A stretch of 17,803 nucleotides of DNA from an uncultured cyanobacterium. GTDB taxonomy: Bacteria; Cyanobacteriota; Vampirovibrionia; Gastranaerophilales; Gastranaerophilaceae. The notes below the pieces were generated by a model. It had not been told where the DNA came from. It worked only from the letters and a program-made list of their open reading frames with translations, and searched no databases. The stretch spans positions 1-17,803 of the forward strand of contig CAMTNN010000013.1 of assembly GCA_947073895.1 (NCBI GenBank), read 5' to 3'. Every line of letters begins with the position of its first letter. Position 1 is the first letter of the stretch. Made by a program: the position numbers and the translations under genes. Positions 1 through 5,415 of this stretch are shown here, piece by piece.

Positions 1-573
1 CGTGTAATTATGAATGGTGAAACAGAAACTGGTGTTACTATTCATTTTATGGATGAAGGTTTTGATACGGGTGATATTATTGCTCAAAAAGCGTATCATA
101 TTCATTCAAAAGCTACGATGGGAACGATTTTTAATGAGTTAAATGTTCTCGGTATTGAGCTTTTATTACAGGTGCTGCAAGCTTATGAAGCAGAAGCTTT
201 ACCGCGTATTCCACAGCCGAGAGGTGATTTTATTTCCGGTAAAGGGCTCGCAGAAGGTGAAGTGTTTATCAATTATAACCGTTCTGCGGAAGAAATTGAA
301 CGTTTTATTCGAGCTTTGAATCCGTTTATCTTAGCAAGCACAACTTTCCGCGGGAATATGATGAAGATTATGAAAGCTGAGGTTGCTTCAGATGCTTTTT
401 GTATTCCTCATCCTGCCGGAACTGTGGCTAAGATTGAGGATGACAAATTCTTTATTGCCACCTCAAAAGGGTTGATTGTACCTACTGTACTTCAGTTTGG
501 AAGCTTCTTTATAGGTGACAGCAAAGATTTTATCAGAATCGTTAATCCAAAAATTGGTGAGGAGTTCAAGTAA
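1..573 (+). CDS. fmt: Formyltransferase, methionyl-tRNA formyltransferase-like (5' end outside window)
   Basis: The reading frame is open to the window edge, so this is the C-terminal part (about 190 residues) of a protein whose start lies upstream; the first internal ATG at 10 is not a credible start. The sequence opens with a GETETGVTIHFMDEGFDTGD stretch, typical of the 10-formyltetrahydrofolate-dependent formyltransferase fold; the Asp in FDTGD matches the conserved catalytic Asp. From about position 265 a second domain resembles the Fmt C-terminal domain (INYNRSAEEIERFIRALNPF, then a KIMKAEV strand). In bacteria Fmt formylates Met-tRNAi for initiation. The remaining length fits a protein of about 310 residues, as for Fmt. 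A sugar- or nucleotide-amine formyltransferase of the same fold cannot be excluded because the N-terminal half is missing. Its stop overlaps the next start as TAATG, so the two genes are translationally coupled. Confidence 0.8.
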   Translation, partial: RVIMNGETETGVTIHFMDEGFDTGDIIAQKAYHIHSKATMGTIFNELNVLGIELLLQVLQAYEAEALPRIPQPRGDFISGKGLAEGEVFINYNRSAEEIERFIRALNPFILASTTFRGNMMKIMKAEVASDAFCIPHPAGTVAKIEDDKFFIATSKGLIVPTVLQFGSFFIGDSKDFIRIVNPKIGEEFK

Positions 574-1391
574 TGGATAAACTATACTTTTTGACTGCAG
601 GTGTCCCATTAAGAGCGGGTACTAAGGGTTATGCAAAAGGTTTTGAAATCCATGACGAAATGGGTTTGGACGGGCTTGAATTAGAGTTTGTTCATGGTGT
701 AAGGATTTCCGATAAGAGCCGCGAAGCGGTTAAGGCTTCTCATAAGATTATTACAGCGCATGCGCCTTTTTATGTAAATCTTAACGCAAGAGAAGAAGAA
801 AAAGTTGAAGCGAGTGTGCAGAGGATTATTGAAACCGCTCAGACTGCTAATGAGCTTGGCGGATATAGTATAACTTTCCATGCAGGATTCTATTTGGGGC
901 AGGATAAGGATGTTGTATCTGATAGGATTAAAGCTCAAACAAAGATTATTACAGATACTTTAGCATTAGATAATAACAAAATATGGATACGACCTGAAAC
1001 TACGGGTAAAGCTACTCAGTGGGGGGATTTAGAAGAAATTATTAATCTTTCTAAAGAGTTTGAAACGGTGCTTCCTTGTGTAGATTTTTCGCATTTACAT
1101 GCGAGATATAACGGGATTTCAAATACTTATGACGAGTTCTGTGCTATTTTTGAAAAAATAGGCAATGAGTTAGGACAGATTGCGATTGATAATTTTCATG
1201 CTCATATTGCAGGAATTGAGTATACTTCTAAAGGTGAGAAGAAACATCTTAATCTTGAAGAATCTGATTTTAATTACAAAGATTTACTTCGCGCATTTAA
1301 GGCTTTTGATGTAAAAGGTGCAATTGTTTGTGAAAGCCCTAATATTGAAGACGACGCGAAGTTATTAAAGGATTATTACTTAACATTGTAA
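573..1391 (+). CDS. Endonuclease IV-like TIM-barrel protein (archaeal-type AP endonuclease/xylose isomerase-like)
   Basis: This 272-residue protein has the metal-ligand pattern of the endonuclease IV/xylose isomerase-like TIM-barrel superfamily. In order, I see TAHAPFYVNL (His), TFHAGFY (His), RPETTG (Glu), CVDFSHLH (Asp and His), NFHAHIAG (His), KKHLNL (His) and VCESPN (Glu). In E. coli Nfo these positions bind three zinc ions and cut the DNA backbone at abasic sites. The Asp of the Nfo DxH motif appears replaced by Lys (KKH), and the general look is that of archaeal endonuclease IV-like proteins. The likely role is base-excision repair, but a sugar-phosphate isomerase-like activity is possible. 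The start is fixed by the TAATG overlap with the formyltransferase stop and by a GGTGAGGA Shine-Dalgarno at about 557-564. The gene ends a few bases before the next promoter. Confidence 0.75.
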   Translation: MDKLYFLTAGVPLRAGTKGYAKGFEIHDEMGLDGLELEFVHGVRISDKSREAVKASHKIITAHAPFYVNLNAREEEKVEASVQRIIETAQTANELGGYSITFHAGFYLGQDKDVVSDRIKAQTKIITDTLALDNNKIWIRPETTGKATQWGDLEEIINLSKEFETVLPCVDFSHLHARYNGISNTYDEFCAIFEKIGNELGQIAIDNFHAHIAGIEYTSKGEKKHLNLEESDFNYKDLLRAFKAFDVKGAIVCESPNIEDDAKLLKDYYLTL

Positions 1392-1395
1392 AGTC

Positions 1396-1454
1396 ATATT
1401 GTTGACAAGGAAACAAAAATCGTACATAATGATATTGTTAACTTGGAAACAAAA
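1396..1454 (+). promoter_or_regulatory. Promoter and repeated operator of the marR-efflux operon
   Basis: A TTGACA -35 (1402-1407), exact 17-bp spacer and CATAAT -10 (1425-1430) form a near-consensus sigma-70 promoter, with a start expected near 1437. Two 23-bp direct repeats, 1396-1418 and 1432-1454, match at 20 of 23 positions and start 36 bp apart. The first covers the -35 and the second the start site. Each holds a dyad TTGTT-N8-AACAA, the size expected for a MarR-type dimer site. Binding at either copy would block RNA polymerase, so autoregulation by the next gene is the natural inference. Confidence 0.75.
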
Positions 1455-1464
1455 TGGTGATATT

Positions 1465-1932
1465 ATGCAATGTGAAATTACAGATTTGTTATTTTCTATT
1501 AACTCGGGGCTTGAAGAACTGGAACAATTTTATATTGTTAAGGCTGATGAAGTGCTAAAAGATTATTCTATTAGTGAAATGCATTGTATTGACAACATTG
1601 AGCGAATCGAGAATGCTAATGTTACTAAGATTTCTCAAGAAATGAATATTACAAAAGGCGGTATTAGTAAACTTCTTAAGAAGCTTTTAAAACGCGGTGT
1701 AATAGAGACTTATACTATTCAAACCAACAAAAAAGAAATTTATTATCGACTAACACCGGCTGGAAAAGAAGTTTTTTCAGCACACGAAAAAATGCACCAA
1801 GATTGGTATAGCAAAGATGAAGATTTTTTTAAACAGTTTGATAAAAAAGAAATTCAAACAGCAGAAAGAATTCTTGCTCAATATAATGAATTATTAAAAG
1901 AACGGCTTAATGATTTAGAAGGAGATTTATAA
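1465..1932 (+). CDS. MarR-family winged-helix regulator, AdcR/ZitR-like metal sensor candidate
   Basis: This 155-residue protein has a MarR fold. A dimerisation helix comes first, then a winged HTH (VTKISQEMNITKGGISKLLKKLLKRGVIE, about residues 53-81) with a wing ending in YYRLTPAGKEVF, then a C-terminal helix pair. The ATG at 1465 is chosen because longer in-frame starts fall inside the promoter, and a TGGTGA ribosome site lies just upstream. His40, His107 and His111 (the last two as HxxxH) fall almost exactly where the zinc sensor AdcR has His42, His108 and His112, with a Glu near residue 20 available as a fourth ligand. AdcR/ZitR proteins bind DNA when loaded with zinc. The gene stops one base before the efflux gene, so regulator and transporter are one operon. 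That it is a MarR protein is clear; metal sensing is inferred. Confidence 0.85.
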   Translation: MQCEITDLLFSINSGLEELEQFYIVKADEVLKDYSISEMHCIDNIERIENANVTKISQEMNITKGGISKLLKKLLKRGVIETYTIQTNKKEIYYRLTPAGKEVFSAHEKMHQDWYSKDEDFFKQFDKKEIQTAERILAQYNELLKERLNDLEGDL

Positions 1933-1933
1933 T

Positions 1934-2590
1934 ATGCATTCCCACGAACATGAAATTACTAACGGAAATGAAAAGAAAACATTAGTAGTAATTATTTTTA
2001 CTGTGCTTGCAATGTTTGCAGAAATCGCTTACGGGTATTTTACAAATTCTATGGCATTGCTTGCAGACGGATATCACATGGGGACTCATGCGCTTGCGTT
2101 GGGATTAACTTATGCTGCGTATGTTTTGATAAGAAAATTTGCGGGCTCTGAAAAATTTCCTAACGGAACGGATAAAATTGGAACTTTAACAGCTTATACA
2201 AGTTCAATTTTTCTTGGATTTACAGGGATTTGGATTATTATCGAGGCTGTTCAAAGGTTTATGAATCCGCTTCAAATTAAGTTTGATGAAGCTATTCTTG
2301 TTGCGGTGATTGGTTTAGTAGTTAATGCAGTTTGTATTTTTATTATGGAAGGCAAACACGAGCATCATCATGATCATGAGCATGAAGATTATAACTTTAA
2401 GGCAGCTTATTATCATATTTTAGCAGATGCTTTGACTTCTATTCTTGCAATTGCGGCGTTGTTAATTGGTAAATACTTTAATCTGATTTGTCTGGATTCT
2501 GTAATTGGTATTTTAGGCGGTATTTTGATTCTAAAATGGGCAATTGGTTTGCTTGCAAATACGATTAAGATTTTGATTGATATGAAGTAG
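1934..2590 (+). CDS. dmeF: Cation diffusion facilitator, DmeF-like divalent metal efflux protein lacking the C-terminal domain
   Basis: This inner-membrane transporter probably exports a divalent metal (Co, Ni or Zn) in exchange for protons. The family hallmark is the NSMALLADGYHMGTHALALG segment: Asp45, His48 and His52 lie in the first metal-site helix, with His161 and Asp165 (YYHILADALTSILA) in the matching later helix. This HM..H form is what I remember for DmeF rather than ZitB/FieF. Six membrane segments are visible. A His-rich cytoplasmic loop (KHEHHHDHEHE, residues 141-151) and a His-rich N-terminus (MHSHEHE) would gather metal. At 218 residues it is about 80-100 shorter than usual: it ends right after the last helix (TIKILIDMK), so the cytoplasmic dimerisation domain is absent. 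An AAGGAGA site precedes the ATG. The stop lies one base from the end of the convergent vWA gene, with no terminator between. Confidence 0.88.
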   Translation: MHSHEHEITNGNEKKTLVVIIFTVLAMFAEIAYGYFTNSMALLADGYHMGTHALALGLTYAAYVLIRKFAGSEKFPNGTDKIGTLTAYTSSIFLGFTGIWIIIEAVQRFMNPLQIKFDEAILVAVIGLVVNAVCIFIMEGKHEHHHDHEHEDYNFKAAYYHILADALTSILAIAALLIGKYFNLICLDSVIGILGGILILKWAIGLLANTIKILIDMK

Positions 2591-2591
2591 C

Positions 2592-3296
2592 TTATTCACT
2601 TCCCATAAGAAGTGCTTCAACTTGTTTATGCGGAAGAATAAGCTCTTGCATTGAGTTTACAAGCTGGGCGTTTGTGTCAGCTTCAATAAACCTTCCGCCC
2701 GTTACGTCCGCTGTGCACTGGAGTTGGGCTAAATCATCCGAGTCATGAACATTGAAGGCTATAACATCAATTTTTATATCTCGTCTGTGTTTAACAAGCT
2801 CAATTGAGTAGTCACATGGACTTTCGTCACAGTTTTCTCCGCCGTCTGTTAGTAAAATAATATGTTTTGTGCCGTTCATCCCTGCCAAATCTTTTTTAAC
2901 AGCTTGTTTAAGAGAGTATGTTATCGGGGTCATTCCGCGCGGACGAAGTCTTGCAATAGCATGGTTAATCTGTCTGGACTGGTTTTCACCTAAAGGAACA
3001 AGAAGTTCTGAACTTCTGCAGGCATTGTATGCTAAAAGGTTACAGGTGTGTCCGTAAGCTCTTATGCCTACTTTTGTGTCATCAGAAATTTGCGGGAGAA
3101 TGCGAGTCATCATGTCTTTTACAAGATTGACTTTTGTTTTGTGCTCAAGGTATTCCCCCATGCTATTGGAGAAATCTACTACAAAAAGAAGCTTATCACC
3201 TGCCTGTTCGTATTTGTAGTTGTCCGGAGTATAAACATCATAAGCAAATACAGGAATTATTATTAGGATAAAAATTATAAACCACAGTTTCCTCAT
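2592..3296 (-). CDS. Exported von Willebrand factor A domain protein
   Basis: From the ATG at 3296 the protein has 234 residues and starts with a classic signal peptide or membrane anchor (MRKLWFIIFILIIIPVFA, then YDVY). A full vWA metal-ion-dependent adhesion site follows: DFSNS at 41-45, Thr123 in RGMTPITYS, and Asp151 in LLTDGGENC. Five cysteines (about 85, 93, 156, 161, 194) may form disulfides outside the cytoplasm. Such domains bind protein partners through Mg or Ca; the partner here is unknown. A longer start at 3332 is open but places extra residues before the signal sequence, and neither start has a clear ribosome site. It follows the ABC permease on the same strand by about 48 bases, so co-transcription or translational coupling is likely. 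No homology beyond the vWA fold is recognised. Confidence 0.82.
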   Translation of the reverse strand: MRKLWFIIFILIIIPVFAYDVYTPDNYKYEQAGDKLLFVVDFSNSMGEYLEHKTKVNLVKDMMTRILPQISDDTKVGIRAYGHTCNLLAYNACRSSELLVPLGENQSRQINHAIARLRPRGMTPITYSLKQAVKKDLAGMNGTKHIILLTDGGENCDESPCDYSIELVKHRRDIKIDVIAFNVHDSDDLAQLQCTADVTGGRFIEADTNAQLVNSMQELILPHKQVEALLMGSE

Positions 3297-3344
3297 AATA
3301 ATATTGATAAACCAATTGTTTATAAAAAACATTGCCGAATGAGC

Positions 3345-4151
3345 TTATTCTTTCACTGCTCCATCTTGTGGATTATGTAGCAAATATTTTTTCCCGCCAA
3401 GAAAAACCAGAATAACAGGAATTGAGCAAATGCATGAGCAAGCCATGAGTTCTCCCCAGAGTGTAATTTCTCTAAATGAGCCTTTGAAAATGCTTAGTCC
3501 TACTGCTAATGTTCTCATATTATCAGTGTTTGTTACGATTAAGGGCCACATGAAGCTGTTCCATGTGGTTACGAATGTGAAAATTGCTAATGTTGCGATT
3601 GCCGGCATGGCACAAGGGAGGGCTATTTTAAAGAAGGTTTGAAGTTCGTTGCATCCATCGAGTTTGGAGGCATCTTCCAGTTCTTTTGAGAAATTTAAGA
3701 AATACTGTCTCATCATAAATACTCCAAACCCTCCGAAAATTCCCGGAATAATTAGAGCTTGATAAGTATTAATCCAGCCGAGCTTGCTCATAAGATAAAA
3801 TAGCGGAACGATGTTTACCTGAGGCGGAACCATCATTGTAAGAAGGATTATAAAAAACAAGATTTCAGAACCTTTGAACTTGAATCTTGCAAATCCGTAG
3901 CCTGCAAGAGAAGAGATGAAAACTTGTCCTACGGTAGTAAAAAGTGCAACAATTAAGCTGTTAAAAAAGTATTTTACAACAGGGATTGATTCAAAAACAT
4001 TCTTATAAGCGCAGAATGTAAGATTAATGTTTTTATAATCAGTAAAGATGTTTTCTTGACCGCTTAAAGAAATTAAAAACATAATGATAAACGGTAAAAT
4101 CATTGACAAAGCAGTAAGAAAAAGAATTGAATATAAAAACACTTTTTTCAT
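3345..4151 (-). CDS. ABC transporter permease, carbohydrate (MalG-like, CUT1) type
   Basis: This 268-residue inner-membrane protein has six predicted membrane spans and the MalG-type EAA loop (LEDASKLDGCNELQTFFKIALPCAMPA), which docks on the ATPase of a sugar or polyol importer. The conserved PxGxFxxFGVFMMRQYF region before the loop and the WNSFMWPL stretch after it are also typical of MalG-like permeases. The usual partners (a MalF-like permease, a binding protein and an ATPase) are not in this window, nor is there room for them next to the gene, so it must work with subunits encoded elsewhere. The start at 4151 lies only 6 bases behind an extended -10 box, implying a leaderless mRNA; MKKVFLYSILF is a natural first membrane segment, so a much later start is unlikely. 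It heads a unit with the vWA gene. Confidence 0.9.
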   Translation of the reverse strand: MKKVFLYSILFLTALSMILPFIIMFLISLSGQENIFTDYKNINLTFCAYKNVFESIPVVKYFFNSLIVALFTTVGQVFISSLAGYGFARFKFKGSEILFFIILLTMMVPPQVNIVPLFYLMSKLGWINTYQALIIPGIFGGFGVFMMRQYFLNFSKELEDASKLDGCNELQTFFKIALPCAMPAIATLAIFTFVTTWNSFMWPLIVTNTDNMRTLAVGLSIFKGSFREITLWGELMACSCICSIPVILVFLGGKKYLLHNPQDGAVKE

Positions 4152-4166
4152 ACCAAAATTATAGCA
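4151..4166 (-). promoter_or_regulatory. Extended -10 promoter giving a leaderless permease mRNA
   Basis: On the minus strand, TGC-TATAAT (4158-4166) is a perfect extended -10 element. Six bases (4152-4157) separate it from the ATG, so transcription should start at or beside the A of the start codon. There is no Shine-Dalgarno and no good -35, as allowed for extended -10 promoters. Confidence 0.65.
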
Positions 4167-4187
4167 AAAAGCGTTTTAGAGCGGAAG

Positions 4188-4379
4188 TTACTCAAATTCT
4201 CTGGTATATAATACTGCCAGAGTAACTCTGTTGTTAATATTAAGTTTTAAATAAATATTCTCAAGATGAGCTTTTACTGTATGATATGAAATATTCATTA
4301 TCTTTGCTATTGCTTTGTTGCTCAAACCTCTTTGTACGTGCCCTGTAATTATCATTTCTGTATCTGTAAGATTTTTCAT
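4188..4379 (-). CDS. Small stand-alone LuxR/GerE-type HTH protein
   Basis: With the ATG at 4379 this is only about 63 residues and is almost entirely a LuxR-type DNA-binding domain: LTDTEMIITGHVQRGLSNKAIAKIMNISYHTVKAHLENIYLKL-NINNRVTLAVL. SYHTVKAHLENIYLKL is the recognition-helix region. There is no receiver or autoinducer-binding domain, so the protein has the layout of GerE-like single-domain regulators. A longer frame runs up to an ATG at 4463, but its extra residues resemble nothing and it lacks a ribosome site, whereas AAAAGGAA sits 5-6 bases before 4379. The gene is upstream of the permease on the same strand, but the permease has its own promoter. A perfect GTTGTAC/GTACAAC dyad lies just upstream of the ribosome site and may be its own operator. 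Target genes are unknown. Confidence 0.78.
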   Translation of the reverse strand: MKNLTDTEMIITGHVQRGLSNKAIAKIMNISYHTVKAHLENIYLKLNINNRVTLAVLYTREFE

Positions 4380-4400
4380 GAAAATTCCTTTTTTTAATCC

Positions 4401-4423
4401 GTTGTACAATTTAAGCGTACAAC
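4401..4423. promoter_or_regulatory. Perfect inverted repeat upstream of the LuxR-like gene
   Basis: GTTGTAC (4401-4407), 9 bases, GTACAAC (4417-4423) form a 23-bp dyad about 22 bases upstream of the small HTH gene start. Read on the minus strand, its TTGTAC could serve as a -35 with a weak GATTAA -10 17 bp on (4394-4399). The length suits a LuxR-type dimer, so autoregulation is plausible. It is unlikely to be a terminator because no T-run follows on either strand. Confidence 0.5.
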
Positions 4424-4541
4424 AATAACGCCAAAAGTCATCCACATATTTTCCAATTACCATATCGTTACAATAATTGTTACATTGTGAATACTATATT
4501 AATTTTTTATAAAATAAAGCATAGAGTAGTTGTTTAAAATA

Positions 4542-4559
4542 TGTTATACTTTTTACATG
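4542..4559 (+). promoter_or_regulatory. Extended -10 promoter giving a leaderless HEAT-protein mRNA
   Basis: TGT-TATACT (4542-4550) is an extended -10 box ending exactly 6 bases before the ATG at 4557, the same spacing as for the divergent permease gene. Transcription should begin at the start codon. No Shine-Dalgarno is present. A GTTACA-N6-GTTACA direct repeat (4467-4484) lies about 60 bp upstream. Confidence 0.6.
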
Positions 4560-5213
4560 CAAAAAATTTATATAAGAAAAAAATATACGGATACAGGTAG
4601 TGAAATTTTTGTTGTACCTGCTTTGGCTTTAAAAAATTCTGAAAATGTTGAAAAAATAACAATTCCATATCCTGCAGGAAATTCAACGTTGGAATATGAT
4701 TCATTGGAAAAAGCGGTGGGAGCGATTATTAACAGTGGTTTTGAATACGTATTGCCAGACGGAAAAGAACTGCCAGTTAAGCTTCCGGTTGATAATATGG
4801 GATTATATGATGTTTTGTATAATAAAATTGTTGATATGACGAAAAATGTGAATACCGGCATTGTCTCGTCGGCTATCCAGGGGCTCAGTACTTTGGGTGA
4901 TGATAGGGCAATTAAGATATTTATAGAGAAAATGGGTGAAGATAACGAAGCTGTTAGAATGGCTGCTATTAATAGTTTAGTAAAATATAAAACATCCGTT
5001 ATAGAACAATTGCTTACAGCATTAAATGATTCAAATTGGGTAAGACGTAATTCAGCTATAACCTGTATTCTGATGATTTCTGAAAATGCGAAAGTTGATT
5101 CGGAGGCAATTGTGATGGAATTAATTAAAAGAATAGATGATGGGAATCCTATTGTTCAGGCAAATGCAATAATTGCCGCGAGTAAGATTTATGAACAAGG
5201 TTTTATAAAATAA
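4557..5213 (+). CDS. HEAT-repeat protein with unknown N-terminal domain
   Basis: The 218-residue cytoplasmic protein begins at the ATG at 4557; the TTG upstream in frame lies before the -10 box and would not be transcribed. Residues 1 to about 85 form a small domain I do not recognise (MQKIYIRKKYTDTGSEIFVV at the start). From about residue 90 the chain is a run of helical pairs of the HEAT/PBS-lyase type, with repeated V-R-x-x-A or V-x-x-N-A cores: GEDNEAVRMAAINSLVKY, NDSNWVRRNSAITCILM and DDGNPIVQANAIIAAS. HEAT repeats are protein-binding scaffolds; in cyanobacteria related repeats occur in phycobilin lyases, but no catalytic role can be claimed here. It is a single-gene unit closed by a strong terminator. 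Confidence 0.8.
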   Translation: MQKIYIRKKYTDTGSEIFVVPALALKNSENVEKITIPYPAGNSTLEYDSLEKAVGAIINSGFEYVLPDGKELPVKLPVDNMGLYDVLYNKIVDMTKNVNTGIVSSAIQGLSTLGDDRAIKIFIEKMGEDNEAVRMAAINSLVKYKTSVIEQLLTALNDSNWVRRNSAITCILMISENAKVDSEAIVMELIKRIDDGNPIVQANAIIAASKIYEQGFIK

Positions 5214-5215
5214 AA

Positions 5216-5240
5216 AAGAAGCCTTTAAGGCTTCTTTTTT
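5216..5240 (+). terminator. Bidirectional intrinsic terminator
   Basis: AAGAAGCCT, loop TTA, AGGCTTCTT is a perfect 9-bp stem followed by further T residues. It ends the HEAT-repeat gene. On the other strand the same stem is followed by TTTTTTATTTTAT, so it can also stop transcription of the tRNA-Pro. Confidence 0.92.
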
Positions 5241-5243
5241 AAA

Positions 5244-5320
5244 TGGTCGGGATGACACGATTCGAACGTGCGACCCCTTCGTCCCAAGCGAAGTGCGCTA
5301 CCAAACTGCGCTACATCCCG
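5244..5320 (-). tRNA. tRNA-Pro (anticodon UGG)
   Basis: The minus strand folds into a complete 77-base cloverleaf. The acceptor stem is CGGGATG/CATCCCG, the D stem GCGC/GCGC, and the anticodon stem CTTCG/CGAAG around the loop CTTGGGA, giving anticodon TGG. The T stem is GCACG/CGTGT with TTCGAAT. The discriminator A and 3' CCA are encoded. UGG reads most or all proline codons by wobble. A plausible promoter upstream is TTGATT (5373-5378), 17 bp, TAAGAT (5350-5355), and the terminator at 5216-5240 lies just downstream. Confidence 0.97.
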
Positions 5321-5360
5321 ACACTTTAACTTCGACGAAGTGCATGACAATCTTACATGA

Positions 5361-5406
5361 AACAAATTTTAAAATCAAGTCTTTATTTTAAAATTTGTTG
5401 TATAAT
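5361..5406. promoter_or_regulatory. Divergent control region with a perfect 15-9-15 bp dyad (tRNA-Pro / ilvB-like)
   Basis: AACAAATTTTAAAAT (5361-5375) and its exact reverse complement (5385-5399) flank a 9-base centre. Each arm also contains the self-palindrome ATTTTAAAAT, the two centred 19 bp apart. The right arm ends one base before the TATAAT -10 (5401-5406) of the ilvB-like gene, whose ATG at 5416 leaves a leader of only about 3 bases. The left side overlaps the -35 of the tRNA-Pro promoter on the other strand. This is a candidate binding site controlling both directions. Confidence 0.6.
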
Positions 5407-5415
5407 AATAAAGCT

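Noticed and set aside
1399..1464. N-terminal extension of the MarR protein using a TTG start at 1399
   Set aside because: It runs through the -35, -10 and operator repeats and upstream of the expected transcription start, so it cannot be translated from that promoter. ATG 1465 has a ribosome site.
4380..4463. Longer start for the LuxR-like gene at 4463
   Set aside because: The extra residues show no family similarity, and the dyad and AAAAGGAA ribosome site favour the start at 4379.
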